This document shows positions 15,859 through 28,500 of a stretch of DNA of 64,000 nt, piece by piece. The stretch comes from Apostichopus japonicus (taxonomy: Eukaryota; Echinodermata; Holothuroidea; Aspidochirotida; Stichopodidae): NCBI RefSeq assembly GCF_037975245.1, contig NC_092562.1:22523054-22587053 (forward strand), written 5' to 3'. The notes beneath the pieces are model-generated. The model did no database searches, had not been told where the DNA came from, and saw only the letters and a list, made by a program, of their open reading frames with translations. Every line of letters begins with the position of its first letter. Within the stretch, counting starts at the first letter, position 1. Made by a program: the position numbers and the translations under genes.

Positions 15859-16584
15859 AGGCTACCTCTTCTATTCGTGGTCATTAAATTTTATGATGAA
15901 ATGCCTTGTATACCGCTAGATCGTACATTTAATGTTATAATATTCAGCCGAAATATGCATTCTATTTCATCACGCTAACATGAAAATAATACAAAATCTC
16001 TATCATAATTAGCTTGAATCGTTGTATAGGTGATATTCGCACGATTTAGTTGTGTGATATATTATCAATCCCTAAGTTAATTACCCTATTCTAGGTATTA
16101 TCCAGCTTGTCAATTGTGAAAATCGATGGAAAAAAGCGCATGTACGTGTGCAGTACCAATATCGAAACCATATGTTTAGTTTTTGTTTACGTTTTTATGC
16201 AGCAGAAGGCACGAAATATTTCAAGATGACTCGCATGTCCCGTTTTTAGTCCTTTATATCACTATGTGTTTTAACTATATATATATATAGATATAGATAA
16301 AGGCTACCTCTTCTATTCGTGGTCATTAAATTTTATGATGAAATGCCTTGTTTACCGCTAGATCGTACATTTAATGTTATAATATTCAGCCGAAATATGC
16401 ATTCTATTTCATCACGCTAACATGAAAATAATACAAAATCTCTATCATAATTAGCTTGAATCGTTGTATAGGTGATATTCGCACGATTTAGTTGTGTGAT
16501 ATATTATCAATCCCCAAGTTAATTACTCTATTCTAGGTATTATCCAGCTTGTCAATTGTGAAAATCGATGGAAAAAAGCGCATG
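15679..16584. repeat. Near-identical tandem duplication, two copies of about 0.45 kb
   Basis: Copy 1 at 15679-16142 and copy 2 at 16148-16584 both begin GTGCAG(C/T)ACCAATATCG and end GATGGAAAAAAGCGCATG. They differ by a few substitutions and by microsatellite length ((TA)n followed by (GATATA)n: about 60 bp in copy 1, about 30 bp in copy 2). High identity implies a recent event, or an assembly artefact. Confidence 0.93.
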
Positions 16585-19040
16585 AGAACATCAGAGCTGA
16601 GTTATGTATCGTCGATCGATAGATGAGAGTAAAACGAAGCATTAGTTTGCAGCACATGTTTAAGAAATCTCAGCGTGCCGCGACAAATCCTACATAGCTA
16701 TAATGTAGACAGCTGTGGAGTACTAATGTTAGAATACTTTTTATTTTTAAATGTATCTGGTAGTACGAGGTAGAAATAAAAGTGACGAAGACCTCTTAGG
16801 TGGATTTTTTTGTTACATAATTATTTAATTGGTATAAATATACACGGGTTATGAGAGTACTGATCAATATTCTAATATGATATGTATAAGAAGTCACTTA
16901 TGACAGAACGTGTTAATTGTAGATGCTCTTTATATCTGCTGCAACACATACTGAACGAGGGACTATAGCTAAAAGTCCTCAACTTGTTTGAGGTAACAAT
17001 GACCGCAAACTGTACACAAGTATATAATTTGTATAATTATTCCTCATATGTATATTGCATTGTCGGAATATATGATTCATTTATTGTTTGTTTAAATTGT
17101 GGCATTTAAAATTAGAAACAGAATTGTAAAGTCAAAATGAAAATATTTTAAACAATGATATTGGGACGTGATGGATAAAGTAGGGAAATTGACTCGTTAG
17201 GACTCGAAGTGGATAAGCGAAAGTTTGTAGTTTTTAACTTTATTTGCAATTCGCTCGTCATCTAACTACATGTAGTGTTAGGAGGCCTATAACTATCCTG
17301 CTTGTATGAAAAGGGGGCTTATACTTTATTCCAGTAATTTCATGTTAGATTGAAGATCATCATACACACATATACTTTCCAACCATGATTATTTCCCACT
17401 TTTTTCCTCCATTAGATGTTATTAAGCGGACAGTGCTTTTTTATTACCCCGTGGTACCCTGACATCATTAAACTCTTGATCTTATTAAGTGAACCTAAGT
17501 ATATAGTGTAGCATATACGCTTTGTGGAAGTTAGTACGATTGCTACTGGAACTACTAAAGTTAGCTGCTTTCTTCGTCTCGTTGTTTCATCCACCTCATA
17601 AATATAGTTTACTGCTTTACATGTCTTTTGATCTATATAATAAATAATGGCTCAATGTAGTTTTAAAATCCTAATGTGGTATATTTGGCCTTATAACTTG
17701 CAGTTGCAAATGCAATATGACAACAAAATCTCTTCAAGTAATGATTTCAAAATACAAACTTTGTGTGACTATTCACCTAAAGTGACATTGTCTGAAACTT
17801 GAGGATAAGGAATACCACGGAGCACCAAAAGGGGAACCAAATTATATGTGGTTTGGAACGAACCAAATATGAAAGCTTGCGTTGGTTCTTAGGGATCATG
17901 ATCATAATCCCCTTTACTGTTTTAATCCTGCAATATCATATAAAATGTTTAATTAAGTTATGTTCAACCGAAACCTATTGTTCAGGTCACGAAAATTTCA
18001 GATTTATATGGTAACAACTTTCAGTTGTATCTTACTAGCTGGTACTTGAACGTAAGAAAGCACAAAAGACAAAGTCTTCACTTAATGTATACGACTTATA
18101 ACATGTATTTATTGTTGTTGTGTGGAAATAAATGCATTTCACTATTTGCACCATTGAATATAACGATAGCACTAAATGTTCATGTATTCCCGTACTAATT
18201 TCACTTCCTGTATAGAGTTGAAAATATTAAATATAATATTACCAAGAGTAAGATAAACAAGTTATCAAGGATCAAGGTGAGCATAACCAGCTCCACGACC
18301 CTCACCCCCAAGTAAAACTACTATAACTGTCAAAACATCATTACATCTAAAGGTCAAAACCAATTGCGTTCATTATGAAATAAAAAACATAGTTTATTGT
18401 AATTCAACTTCTATTATGTTAAAGTATTTATAAGAATACCACATAAACACATGCATTTTTTCAGCTGTACGTGTCCATTAGTCGAGTCATAGCAACGAAC
18501 CTATATTTATAATGTCTTTTGGCGGTAATGATCAGTAATATTATCAATACTCCTAGCTAAAATGTGCGTATTGTGTATGTGTTTATATATTTGAGTGACG
18601 ATATGGATTAATGTCTTAACAATTCCATGGCAACAAAAGCAAATGAACGTAGAAGTTCTGATTTCAAATACGTGACTCCTGGAAACATTTCATTGGAATA
18701 CACCATTAAGGTGAATTTAATTGGCATGTACTGGAAAGTCGACATTGCAATGTTACAAATTAATATAGAACGCAAGATTTCATAGCATAATTTGGGAAAA
18801 CTGAACGTTAAAGTGAAATAAAAGAAGCCAATTTGTTATACTCAAGTTTCTAGATTCATTTTATAGATATTTACGCATTATTCCAAAAATTGAACTCAAG
18901 TATCGTAGATAAATGTAAATTTCTGGAACGAAAGTACTTTAAGTTTGCAAATTTATATAAATTACATATATATGTAAATAAATATATGGAGTACAGGATA
19001 TGCTGATGGAAACATCTTCGTATACAGTTTTAATGTGGTT
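16585..19040. other. Intergenic, no supported gene
   Basis: AT-rich, without repeats of note. ORFs of 60-71 codons at 17412 (minus) and 17799 (plus) show no family features. Confidence 0.5.
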
Positions 19041-20176
19041 CTTAAATTTGAGGGGATCCCTGATTCCTACGTTTTAAAGGGATAAAAAGTCTAACGTGTA
19101 TTGATAATGGCTGGACACAATGATAGCGCAGAAGGTGCACCTGCCAGTCATGCAGGAATATCACTTGATGACATATTACAAATATTGTACCTCATATTTG
19201 GAATACTTGGAATAGCTGGTAATAGCTTGGTTCTATTTGTTATGATACGAGTCCGATCCTTGCGATCAATAACTAATTCCTTCATTACCAATCAGTCAAT
19301 TATCGATTTGGTGTCTTATAATGACGTTCTTTAACGCATATCAAATCGACTACTCAGACTGAAACAATAAATCTTGGGCATATTTCGTCTGTCCTTTTGG
19401 GGAACTCAGTACATATTCTGGTCTCTTTTAAGTAATTTAAACTTCTAACCTGATTGTTCTGACCGTAGAGCGATACGTAGCTGTGGTGTATTCTTTGGTT
19501 TACAGAAATCGCGTCACTTGGAAGACTGCAATGGTGTTTGTCATCTTACCGTGGCTACTGGGATTCGTCTTCCAACTGTGCTTACCTGCAGCTTATCACT
19601 TTGAAGGGGGCATTTGCTCTCCAAGTTTTCGCCATAAAAATATTGTGGTATTATTCGGAATTTTCGTGTTTCGTTAAAAAAGTTAATCTCAATCCTGATA
19701 TTGCTTGTTGTTTATATCGCAATCATTGCGAATATAAAATCTACAATAGGAAACGTTCGACCAGCGTTAGAATCCTCAAATCGCGGTATAAGTTCGAACA
19801 AATCTAGATATACCTAACCAGGACAACAATCATCGGCTACCAGGTACAAGAAGAACAACAAACTTCGACTAAATATCGTGAAAACTCTCTTCTTGGTAAT
19901 TGTTGTATTTGGACTATGTTGGTGTCCCACTCAATATTTTTCCTTTTGTATTATTTCGGAGTACCAGTCGACATCCAAGGGAAGCCGTATAAGGTAGGAA
20001 TCATTGTGGTTTTCATTAATATTTGGATAAATCAAGTCATCTACGCCTGCAAGTATAAGCAATTTCAAGAAGGACTGAAACTCACTGAGAAAAAAATTAA
20101 CTTTCGAAAAGGGAATGTCGTCACTGATACTAAAACGGCGACAACGTCAAATTCAAATGGCCAAAGGCCACAATGA
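19041..20176 (+). pseudogene. Full-length GPCR pseudogene, paralogue of the receptor at 10849
   Basis: Homology to the intact receptor starts upstream of the ATG (TGATTCCTACG, AAGTCTAACGTGTATTGATA) and covers all seven helices. From the ATG at 19107 it reads MAGHNDSAEGAPASHAGISL and keeps TM1-TM2 (GNSLVLFVMIRVRSLRS). The frame is then lost after LVSYNDVL by a deletion in TM2. Further lesions: TGA in place of the TGG for Trp89, a one-base deletion before TM3, a one-base gain after it, a deletion in TM5 (19670-19690), a one-base loss after CWCP (19925-19950), and NPxxY changed to NQVIY. Segments such as ERYVAV(V)YSLVYRNRVTWKT, CWCP and ACKYKQFQEGLK remain clear. It cannot encode a complete receptor. 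Confidence 0.93.
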
Positions 20177-21666
20177 ACAAACGACACCCCTTATTGTATA
20201 GGGACTCAGGGAGTCTGGTAAAGTTCTTATAAATGGACCACATGATGATGTTGGATGAATGGTAGGATGTGAGAGAAAACCAGCGTTGAGTCTTTATCTG
20301 TGTTGTATTAAACCTGTTATATATTAGCGTATATGACATTATGTAGGAGTTCATGTGAGTTTGTATTGATGGTTGTTGGTTTACACAACTGAGACAAAGT
20401 TCAAATGTGTGTTAAATAACAGTAGTATATGTAGTATTAATACTTGAAAGGAGTAATAGGCTTAATAGACTAATATGCTGAAAGGCTAATAGGCTAATAT
20501 GCTGAAAGGCTAAACTAAATAGCTTGGATGTAAATAGGCTATAGCTTCAATGTAGGCACAACGTAGAACTTCATCTCGCCGTTTACCTATAATATTCGAA
20601 TATAAATTATCAAATAAAGTAATATACTTTACTATAGTTATCGGTGAAAAAAATATTCCTTGCATTTGATGTTTCTCTCGTATCCCTTAATATTTATTGA
20701 CTAAATGTGTAGTTTATCATTGCAACATTATTATTTATTACAACTATACGTGTAGCTTAGGGGCAAACTGTCTATTTTCTGTATTGAGGTACTATTTGAT
20801 GTTTGATTCAGACAAACCACAGGTTTTATAGCGCTGGATCTAGTGTCATTCTTAATACTTTGGTGAATTATTTCCTATACATATTTACAATATTACCATG
20901 ATTATGGTTATCTGAGTGTGTATTGATGATTGGAGAGGGAATAATCGTATATAAATGTACAGAAATAGTTAATTTATCGTATTATAAGTCACACACAAAA
21001 TATCTTCAAAGTACTGTTCCGGTCCTCACCTACGTTTCTTCATCGGCATATATAAGTTAAGGTACACAATGATAGCATAAAGGAGCTGACCCTGCGTTAT
21101 TAAGATTTGAAATATTCAATACAGAAAACAAGTAATCTATCTCATGTGAGATATTAAATATTACTAACCAATATGAGTTGGCAACACATTGAAGTAAGTA
21201 TGTTGATGTATTGTACGTAACGTAACCTCTACTCAATTAAATAGATGAAACGATCAACGTCATTTTGTGAGGGACAGTGCGTGGCTGTGTGGTGTGGGGA
21301 TCGGGTACGTGTTTTATTAATCGGGGCAGTTTCCGAGTGATATCATGTTAATTTGACCTTCCGGTTCATGTTCTACATGCGTCGATTGTCTCTAAAGTAC
21401 CGCTGCTGCACTAGCTGTGACATAGATACAATCACATGATTACAGTCATATTGGAAAGAAACTTGGGTAGGCTAGGCTGGGTGCTTAGTGTATAAGGGGA
21501 CCGAGTGATAGAAGGGTTTAGTTTGGTAATAGCGCAGTAGTGCAGTCATCACGGCTGGTCATCTTGGTTAGTTTCTTGACTGGTTTTTCCTCCAAGGTTT
21601 CCCTGTGCCGCAATAGGTACATCTTCGTCATAACTATCACACACAGTGATATGGACCAGTCTTTCA

Positions 21667-21669
<3 letters not shown>

Positions 21670-21747
<78 letters not shown>
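21670..21747. repeat. (CA)n(TA)n microsatellite
   Basis: A short CA run leads into about 70 bp of TA, then GATA units to 21770. Confidence 0.95.
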
Positions 21748-21751
<4 letters not shown>

Positions 21752-22352
21752 TATATAGATAGATAGATATGTATAAGTGTGTATATGTTCCAGAACTTGG
21801 AAAGGGTGAGGGGGGGTAGCTTGGTCAGTTCGGGACTGGTGCCCTTGTTGTTGACATATATGTTTAGAAATCAGTTCGATATTAACCGTTAGGTCTGACG
21901 TCATCTTAACAACTTTTCATTGAAGTTAATATTTGAAAAGTATACAACAGGAAGCAAAACATCACATGCACTTAAATCTGCCATTTCTGCAAATCTTTAT
22001 AGTTTTTTATCAGTTATAAAACTATGATTAAAAATGTTACATGGAAATAAAGACATTGCATAGCCTTTAATTGCAAATATAGCATGCTTGCACGGTATAA
22101 AAATGTATATATTGTAGCCAAAATACAAAATTTCATGTGCATAGATTTATACGTTTACTGGCCTTATGAAGAACACTATATTCACGGTTAATCATAATGG
22201 TTCACTCGTGTACGGGCATCGCGATATTTTACAAATTTTACTAGCATAAACGTGATCTTAACCAAAAATGATTTCATTCAAGAGAATACATTTTTCTCTA
22301 AAATTGCTACATTTTTGTTTAAAGCTCAAGTAATCATTCTCTTCGTTTTCTA

Positions 22353-22356
<4 letters not shown>

Positions 22357-22419
<63 letters not shown>

Positions 22420-22426
22420 ATATATA
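22357..22426. repeat. (TA)n microsatellite
   Basis: About 70 bp of TA with one TTTA interruption, downstream of the cytokine receptor stop codon. Confidence 0.95.
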
Positions 22427-22843
22427 GGCTATATGAAAATGAACAATTTCAAAAAGTATTCTACTTCGTTTAACATTTAAAAATATTCGTTTGGAGAGAA
22501 AATGTCTTAAAATTTTGTATCTACACACTGGAAATTAGTATAAAAGTATGCAGTACTTCTAAATTGAACTAGATGTTTTTGCTTTCAAGCAAACAAACCA
22601 TATAAAAAGGAAGACAACAAAATGAATGTATTACTCAACATGTCTCAATGTTGGTAGTACTGTAGTAAGTGTGTATCTAGCCAAGTACTAAAATGTAGAC
22701 TATACCCGTTATCTACTGGTTCAGTCGATAAAAACAAGAATTGTGTCCAGTTGCTCGTACAAAGGTAAACTATGACTATTCTCCCAACTTTCATATCGTT
22801 CTCTTTAATTTTGTTTTGGATGGAACCTTGTTTTCAGATTAAT

Positions 22844-25382
22844 CTAGCTTTTAGATGAGAGCTTTGCGTACTGGTCATAGCCATCAATGTGTGTAACAGA
22901 TGACGTCATTGGTAGGTATCCTTTAAACTGTACGTCTGGTTGATTTGAACTTTTGGTGCCAGGAGATTGCAACGGATCACTCGTAGATATGATCCTACCT
23001 GGTTGACCAGCTACCCCAGATTTCACGTATGGTGAGTCTTCTTTGCCGTAGAACCCAGACTCGTTGTTTTGTACAGCACTAGACTTTACATAAGGCGAGT
23101 CTTTCGAGCAGTTGTATCCGTAAGAGTCACTTTGACATCCAGTATCTTCCTTGATATACGGGGATTGACCGTCGAAGTCATTTCCATAACAGGTATTTTC
23201 TCTGACGCCATGCTTTACATACGGAAATCGACTTTTGACGTCATAGGCATTCCATGAGTCACGTGATGTGTCATGTGCAGAGTCGATGTCAGAGAAAGGA
23301 GAGGGTGGAACATAATCTGAAAGAGAACCGGTGTAAGCTGAGGAAGAGATCCCGGAATCAGAGGATGTTGATTGGGGAGAAAGTGACCCGGGTTTCATCG
23401 AATGTTCCTCTCTGGGGATGTATACCGTCAACGAAGCCTTTACAGAAAGAGAATGAGACACATAGCCATCTGGATGGCTACCAATACTGCTGCGAGTGAC
23501 TGCTGCAGGTGCATCTGAAGTGTCTGTCTTCTGTTGAGGACGATTCACACTGAATTTCAAGTATGTGGAATCAGTATTCGCTTTTTCGCGGCTCTCATTG
23601 ACCTCCGTAGCTGCGATTTCGTCTTTGCATTTACTGGGAGTTTTCGAATTTATCAGCTGACTTGAAGAAGTAGATTTGGGTTCAAATACGTCTTCATCAT
23701 ACTGTGTTGTCACTACGATGGAAGTATGACTGTTGCGAGGCGCATGGAAAAGTTCCTTCTCTGGAGGTGACTTTAGAGAATGAACGAAGACGCTGCGATT
23801 AGCTGCCAATCGCTGTAAAACACAACAAATATGAATGGACGAATGAATGAAGGAATACATGAATGAATATATGATTTGATGGATGGTTGGATAAATCAAC
23901 ATAATTATTATAATATATAATATCAACTACTCCATGAATGTCTCTAATGCATTAAATGCATATTATACGGTTAAAGATAAACAGAATAGTTATTGACTTG
24001 TACTATTGAAATAATCCATTTGAGGCTACTAGTTTTCAGCAATGTCTTGATAGGTACCAATATGTCAAAAACGATGCAAAAATAATTAAATCTGCACTTG
24101 AATTTCTTTGCCTTATATCGGGACGTTGGGACTGGGAATGCTACTCCATTCCTCATGTGTTATTAATACTTTTAATGGCAACTCTGTTATGCTAAAATAT
24201 TGCTGTATTTTTCTTGTGGAATTTTCCCGTACAAGGCACAACAGTTAAACATATTCTATAGGTATATAAATTAGTGTAGTCTGACCTTCGTATTTGAAAA
24301 TATCAACAACTTTACAAGTGTTATTGCAACTATATTGTGCTTGAACGTTGTTTTTCCTCATTAGAGGTACAACAGTTAAACAGAAAAATGCGTAACAGAA
24401 GCACGTTGTAACAATTAGGACTCCAAAGTCCAACACTGTCACAAACTGGATATCGGATGACTTGTTTCGGTAAGTCTGCCAGTTGTAATCATATATCACT
24501 ATAGGATCTGGGTAGCTTGATAGTCCCAAAATACAACGTCACTTACCACCGACAGGGACTTGGTGAAATCCGGAAGACCAGATGCATCACAACAAACTTT
24601 TCTGGACAAAGCAATGACAGCCGAAAGTGTTAAACAAACAAGGATGAGCACGGATGCCAGGATAGTCCACTGACGCCACTTCAAACCTAGCAGGAAATTG
24701 AATTAAACAGCAAAAGTGTTATTTTGTTCATCTACAGTAAGTATCCGATATTTAACGGCAGTTTAACGCATGTTGTACGTCAGAACGGCCTTGAGGAATA
24801 AATATATTTGTTAACAATATTACAATGATCCCATCCGTTCACCGTCTTAATGACGTGATATTCACCAAATCGATTTGTTGTGTGTGGAAAGTGTGCACAT
24901 TATTATACAGACTTGAAATTGAGTTGTTTCGGGTTTGTTTGAAAAGGTTCTCTCTCTCTCACTCTCAATTAGTGATCTTTTTTTCTGAAATTGGGTCAGT
25001 GAATGTTGTGATAGTGAAGACTGAAACTTATCCAGTGATTTTAGTGATGCTTTCAAAATGGATTGTTTTGGCTCATGTATGTGTGTGTTATCATTAACTG
25101 CTGAAGCAAATTACCAACGATATTAATCTATTTAGACACGGTTCACAGGTTTCAAATTGGAACACAGGCATTTGTCTGAAGTTCATTTACTAATATATAT
25201 AGAGTATAAGTCCCTTTCCTGCCTATTTCTGGTTTGAAACTGGCATAATACAGAGATCGCCACCAAATATAGGGACTGGACAGCCCAGTTGGTAGAGCGA
25301 TGGCTTTGCAACCAGAGGTCACCGTGTTCCAATCCCGTCATTATAATAAATATGTGTAATTGTAATATATAAATATACATAC

Positions 25383-25459
<77 letters not shown>

Positions 25460-25461
25460 CA

Positions 25462-25551
<90 letters not shown>

Positions 25552-28500
25552 TAATTATTATAATAATAATAGTAATAATAATAATAATAATAATGATAAT
25601 AATAATAATAATAATCATCATCATCATAATCATAATAATAATAATAATAATAACAATAATTATAATAATAATAATAGTAATAATAATTCTTTTGTACCCA
25701 TGCCACGCATAGGGAAATTCTATGTCAGCCCTATACTTACCCGCAGTAGTGTACTCCATGGTAGATACTTTCGTTGTTCCTACACTGTTGTTTACCACAG
25801 GGACTATATCCACGATATATCTACCGACCCGTTGAAAACTTAGCGTAGTTGATAATGTATCTTTTAGCGCATGCGTCTCCTCTAATATTCCGTCATAGAA
25901 AGTGCTTATGTTATATCCTACGATACACTCCATATTGTGTGAAGGTGGATCCCAAGTAAGGCGCCATCTCATGGCAGATTCTTTCGAAATCGCCATTTTC
26001 GTGATTCTGTAAGTCTCTAAACACGAAAAAGCATCATTAATTTTGTTTTCCATTCGTCTACATTATCAATGCCACAGAAGAAACTGGTACAGCCTTTCCT
26101 TAGCTTATTTTGTTGCAGAATTCAGATGTTGAACCAGGACATTTTAAATGAGAGGATGTGACCCTGGAGTCGTTGAAGCCGACCCCCTCATGGGGGTGGG
26201 GGAGGGGGCTTGGGGATCTTCCCAAAATATTAGTTTATACATCGAATGGTGCATTCCAAAGCATATTTAGACCATAAATATGTCTATGATAAAGATTCTA
26301 AAACGCAAAGTTGTACTTATAACTACTTTTGGATTTTTGTGTGAGGTTGAAAAAGGAAGGGGTATACACCCCGCCGCGGTAAATGTAAGAGTTGTAGTCA
26401 ATAAATATATACTGATATTTTCTTAGTGCATTACAGTATGTGTTATGGTGTGGCCAGAAAACGTCCATCAATATTGTTACAATGGCCAATTGTACCTTTT
26501 GGTTATATATGTTGCACGAAATGTAGTGGTGTGTGTTAATGAGTCCAGTAAATGAATCCAACAACGAAATCTAAGTAGGCTATTCAAATTACGTGGTCTT
26601 GAAGTGTAGACCTAAAACAGTCATGGCTTTGTAATTATAGTAGTAGCCAATTATGTAGTACACGTTGAATCATTACAAATCACAACGAAATAGCGAACGT
26701 TTTAAGCTACCTGGATATTCATCGTCTGGCGGTATGTTGTAGATTTCGCTCGACGCAGTACCTGCGCTGTTTACAGATCGCAACGTCACAACCTGCTCTG
26801 CCCAGCGATACACATCAAATATGCGTGTTGACTGATACGCAGATGTCACTTTTACTTGTTTCTTTTCTCCTGATTCTTTATTCTCGCAAGTGATAACGTA
26901 ATGCGATATTTCAACGTTATCTCTTAACCCTTTGTTCTCCTGTAAAATTAATAAAACGAAAAAACATGGAGACTCAGTGAAATCGACTTATAACTCCCGT
27001 TAATATTTTAAGATGTCAAAAGTTCAGCGTCACAAGGTTATCACAGATGCTTAGTTCATCCAGCAAGTTGGACCAATTTTTCAAATACCAATACCACTCT
27101 ATACTGCACTCATATATCATGCTTTAAAGCATTTGTACTGACGGCACTGACAAGGTCCAAACCATACAAGATATGCATACTGCTCAAACTGCCGTTACAA
27201 GTGTTTTGAAGTAGGCCTATGACATGAAACTACCGTTAATAAATGGTGTCCTGACTTAGTGCGCATCGGTGTGCGCAACTGGATGTGAAATCCGTTGACA
27301 ACCGTCAGTATCTAATAGCTTAATGTTATTCGTTTACAACATAACGTTAGGTCAATATGTTCATATGCGGTATACCGATAGGTCTATAAAGTAGTAACGT
27401 AACAGCCACAACGCAACAAGGTATTAGTGCATTTGTCTCTGTCGGGTTAATACGTAAGAAGTAATGATAACTGTTTAGATCTGAATGGCCTTGTCGAAAT
27501 GGTCAAGAATTGAATGAGGTTAGCATGAAATTGCTAGAGCTAGTCTATAATCTAGTTGAATAATCATTTTATATAAAGTCAGGGTGACGAGGCCTAGTCT
27601 GTATGAAATTTGGGCAAACTTTGCTGTTTAAGACTTTGCCCCTATCAGGACTACATGACTAATTAATTCGCAACGTAATGTGTAAGCCTATACCTTCCAC
27701 GTTAACCGAATGTCTCTCATATCACAACTGCGCCTTGTCTCTTTATAATGAGTGATAATAGGGCCGAGATCGGGCGCTGTGGAAGAAGGTAAGATAAAGT
27801 TAATACGTAAGAGAGAACTTTAAAAAGAAAACGGAGGAAGGAAAGAAAACAAATTTTGCCTGTCTCCTACACGTATACGTTAGATTTGAAGTTGAATCCG
27901 TTGTAGAGCCTATTGGTATAACAAGACAAACTATGCGATCAACAATTGGAAGGTATCGGTACTACCTCTTGATTCGGACATTGAATAAGCAAATCAGCCG
28001 CAGGGTTAACCGTGATTTAGCTGAGCTGATTCACCTCCCGTGCCACTTCTCGTACCACTTTAGTAATTGAAGACAGGTCTTTTTATCAGATGTGGATGAA
28101 TACTTTAATTTGTTGTTTATGCCTATATAGCTTTGTATCCACTGGAGCCTTGTCTCACACCCCCTGGGCGAGAGCCGATGATCTAGCTGATTTGACCCTT
28201 TGACATTACAGTTGAGACCAGTTCGCTATACCCAAGGGATATTACGGTGGCTGACTTTCATCGTTCACCAAATTGCTAGAAATTGTCTGCATTGTAATAA
28301 TTCGATATGACATCATATAACCACTTTAATTGCATTTGGCAACAGTAGAGTTTGTTATGAAGTCATGCAAAATTCCTTGATTTCGTATTCAAAATATTTC
28401 TAAACTGAAGAATATAATGCAATTACCAAACAGGTTGCATGGTATGGAACTCGAAATGAGGAGAGAACATTGGGCAACCCAGCAAATATACTTCAAATCT

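Larger units (their letters stand above)
20177..22843. other. Intergenic with AT microsatellites, no gene seen
   Basis: Contains the 3' flank of the GPCR pseudogene and two microsatellites listed separately. 20455-20515 has a short GCTAATAGGCTAATATGCTGAAAG-type repeat. No reading frame here is convincing, since the 128-codon minus ORF at 21518 translates the TA tract. Confidence 0.5.

Noticed and set aside
25273..25340. Possible tRNA gene
   Set aside because: The B box is degenerate and the cloverleaf does not close. A SINE head fits better. The same reasoning applies to 60271-60342.
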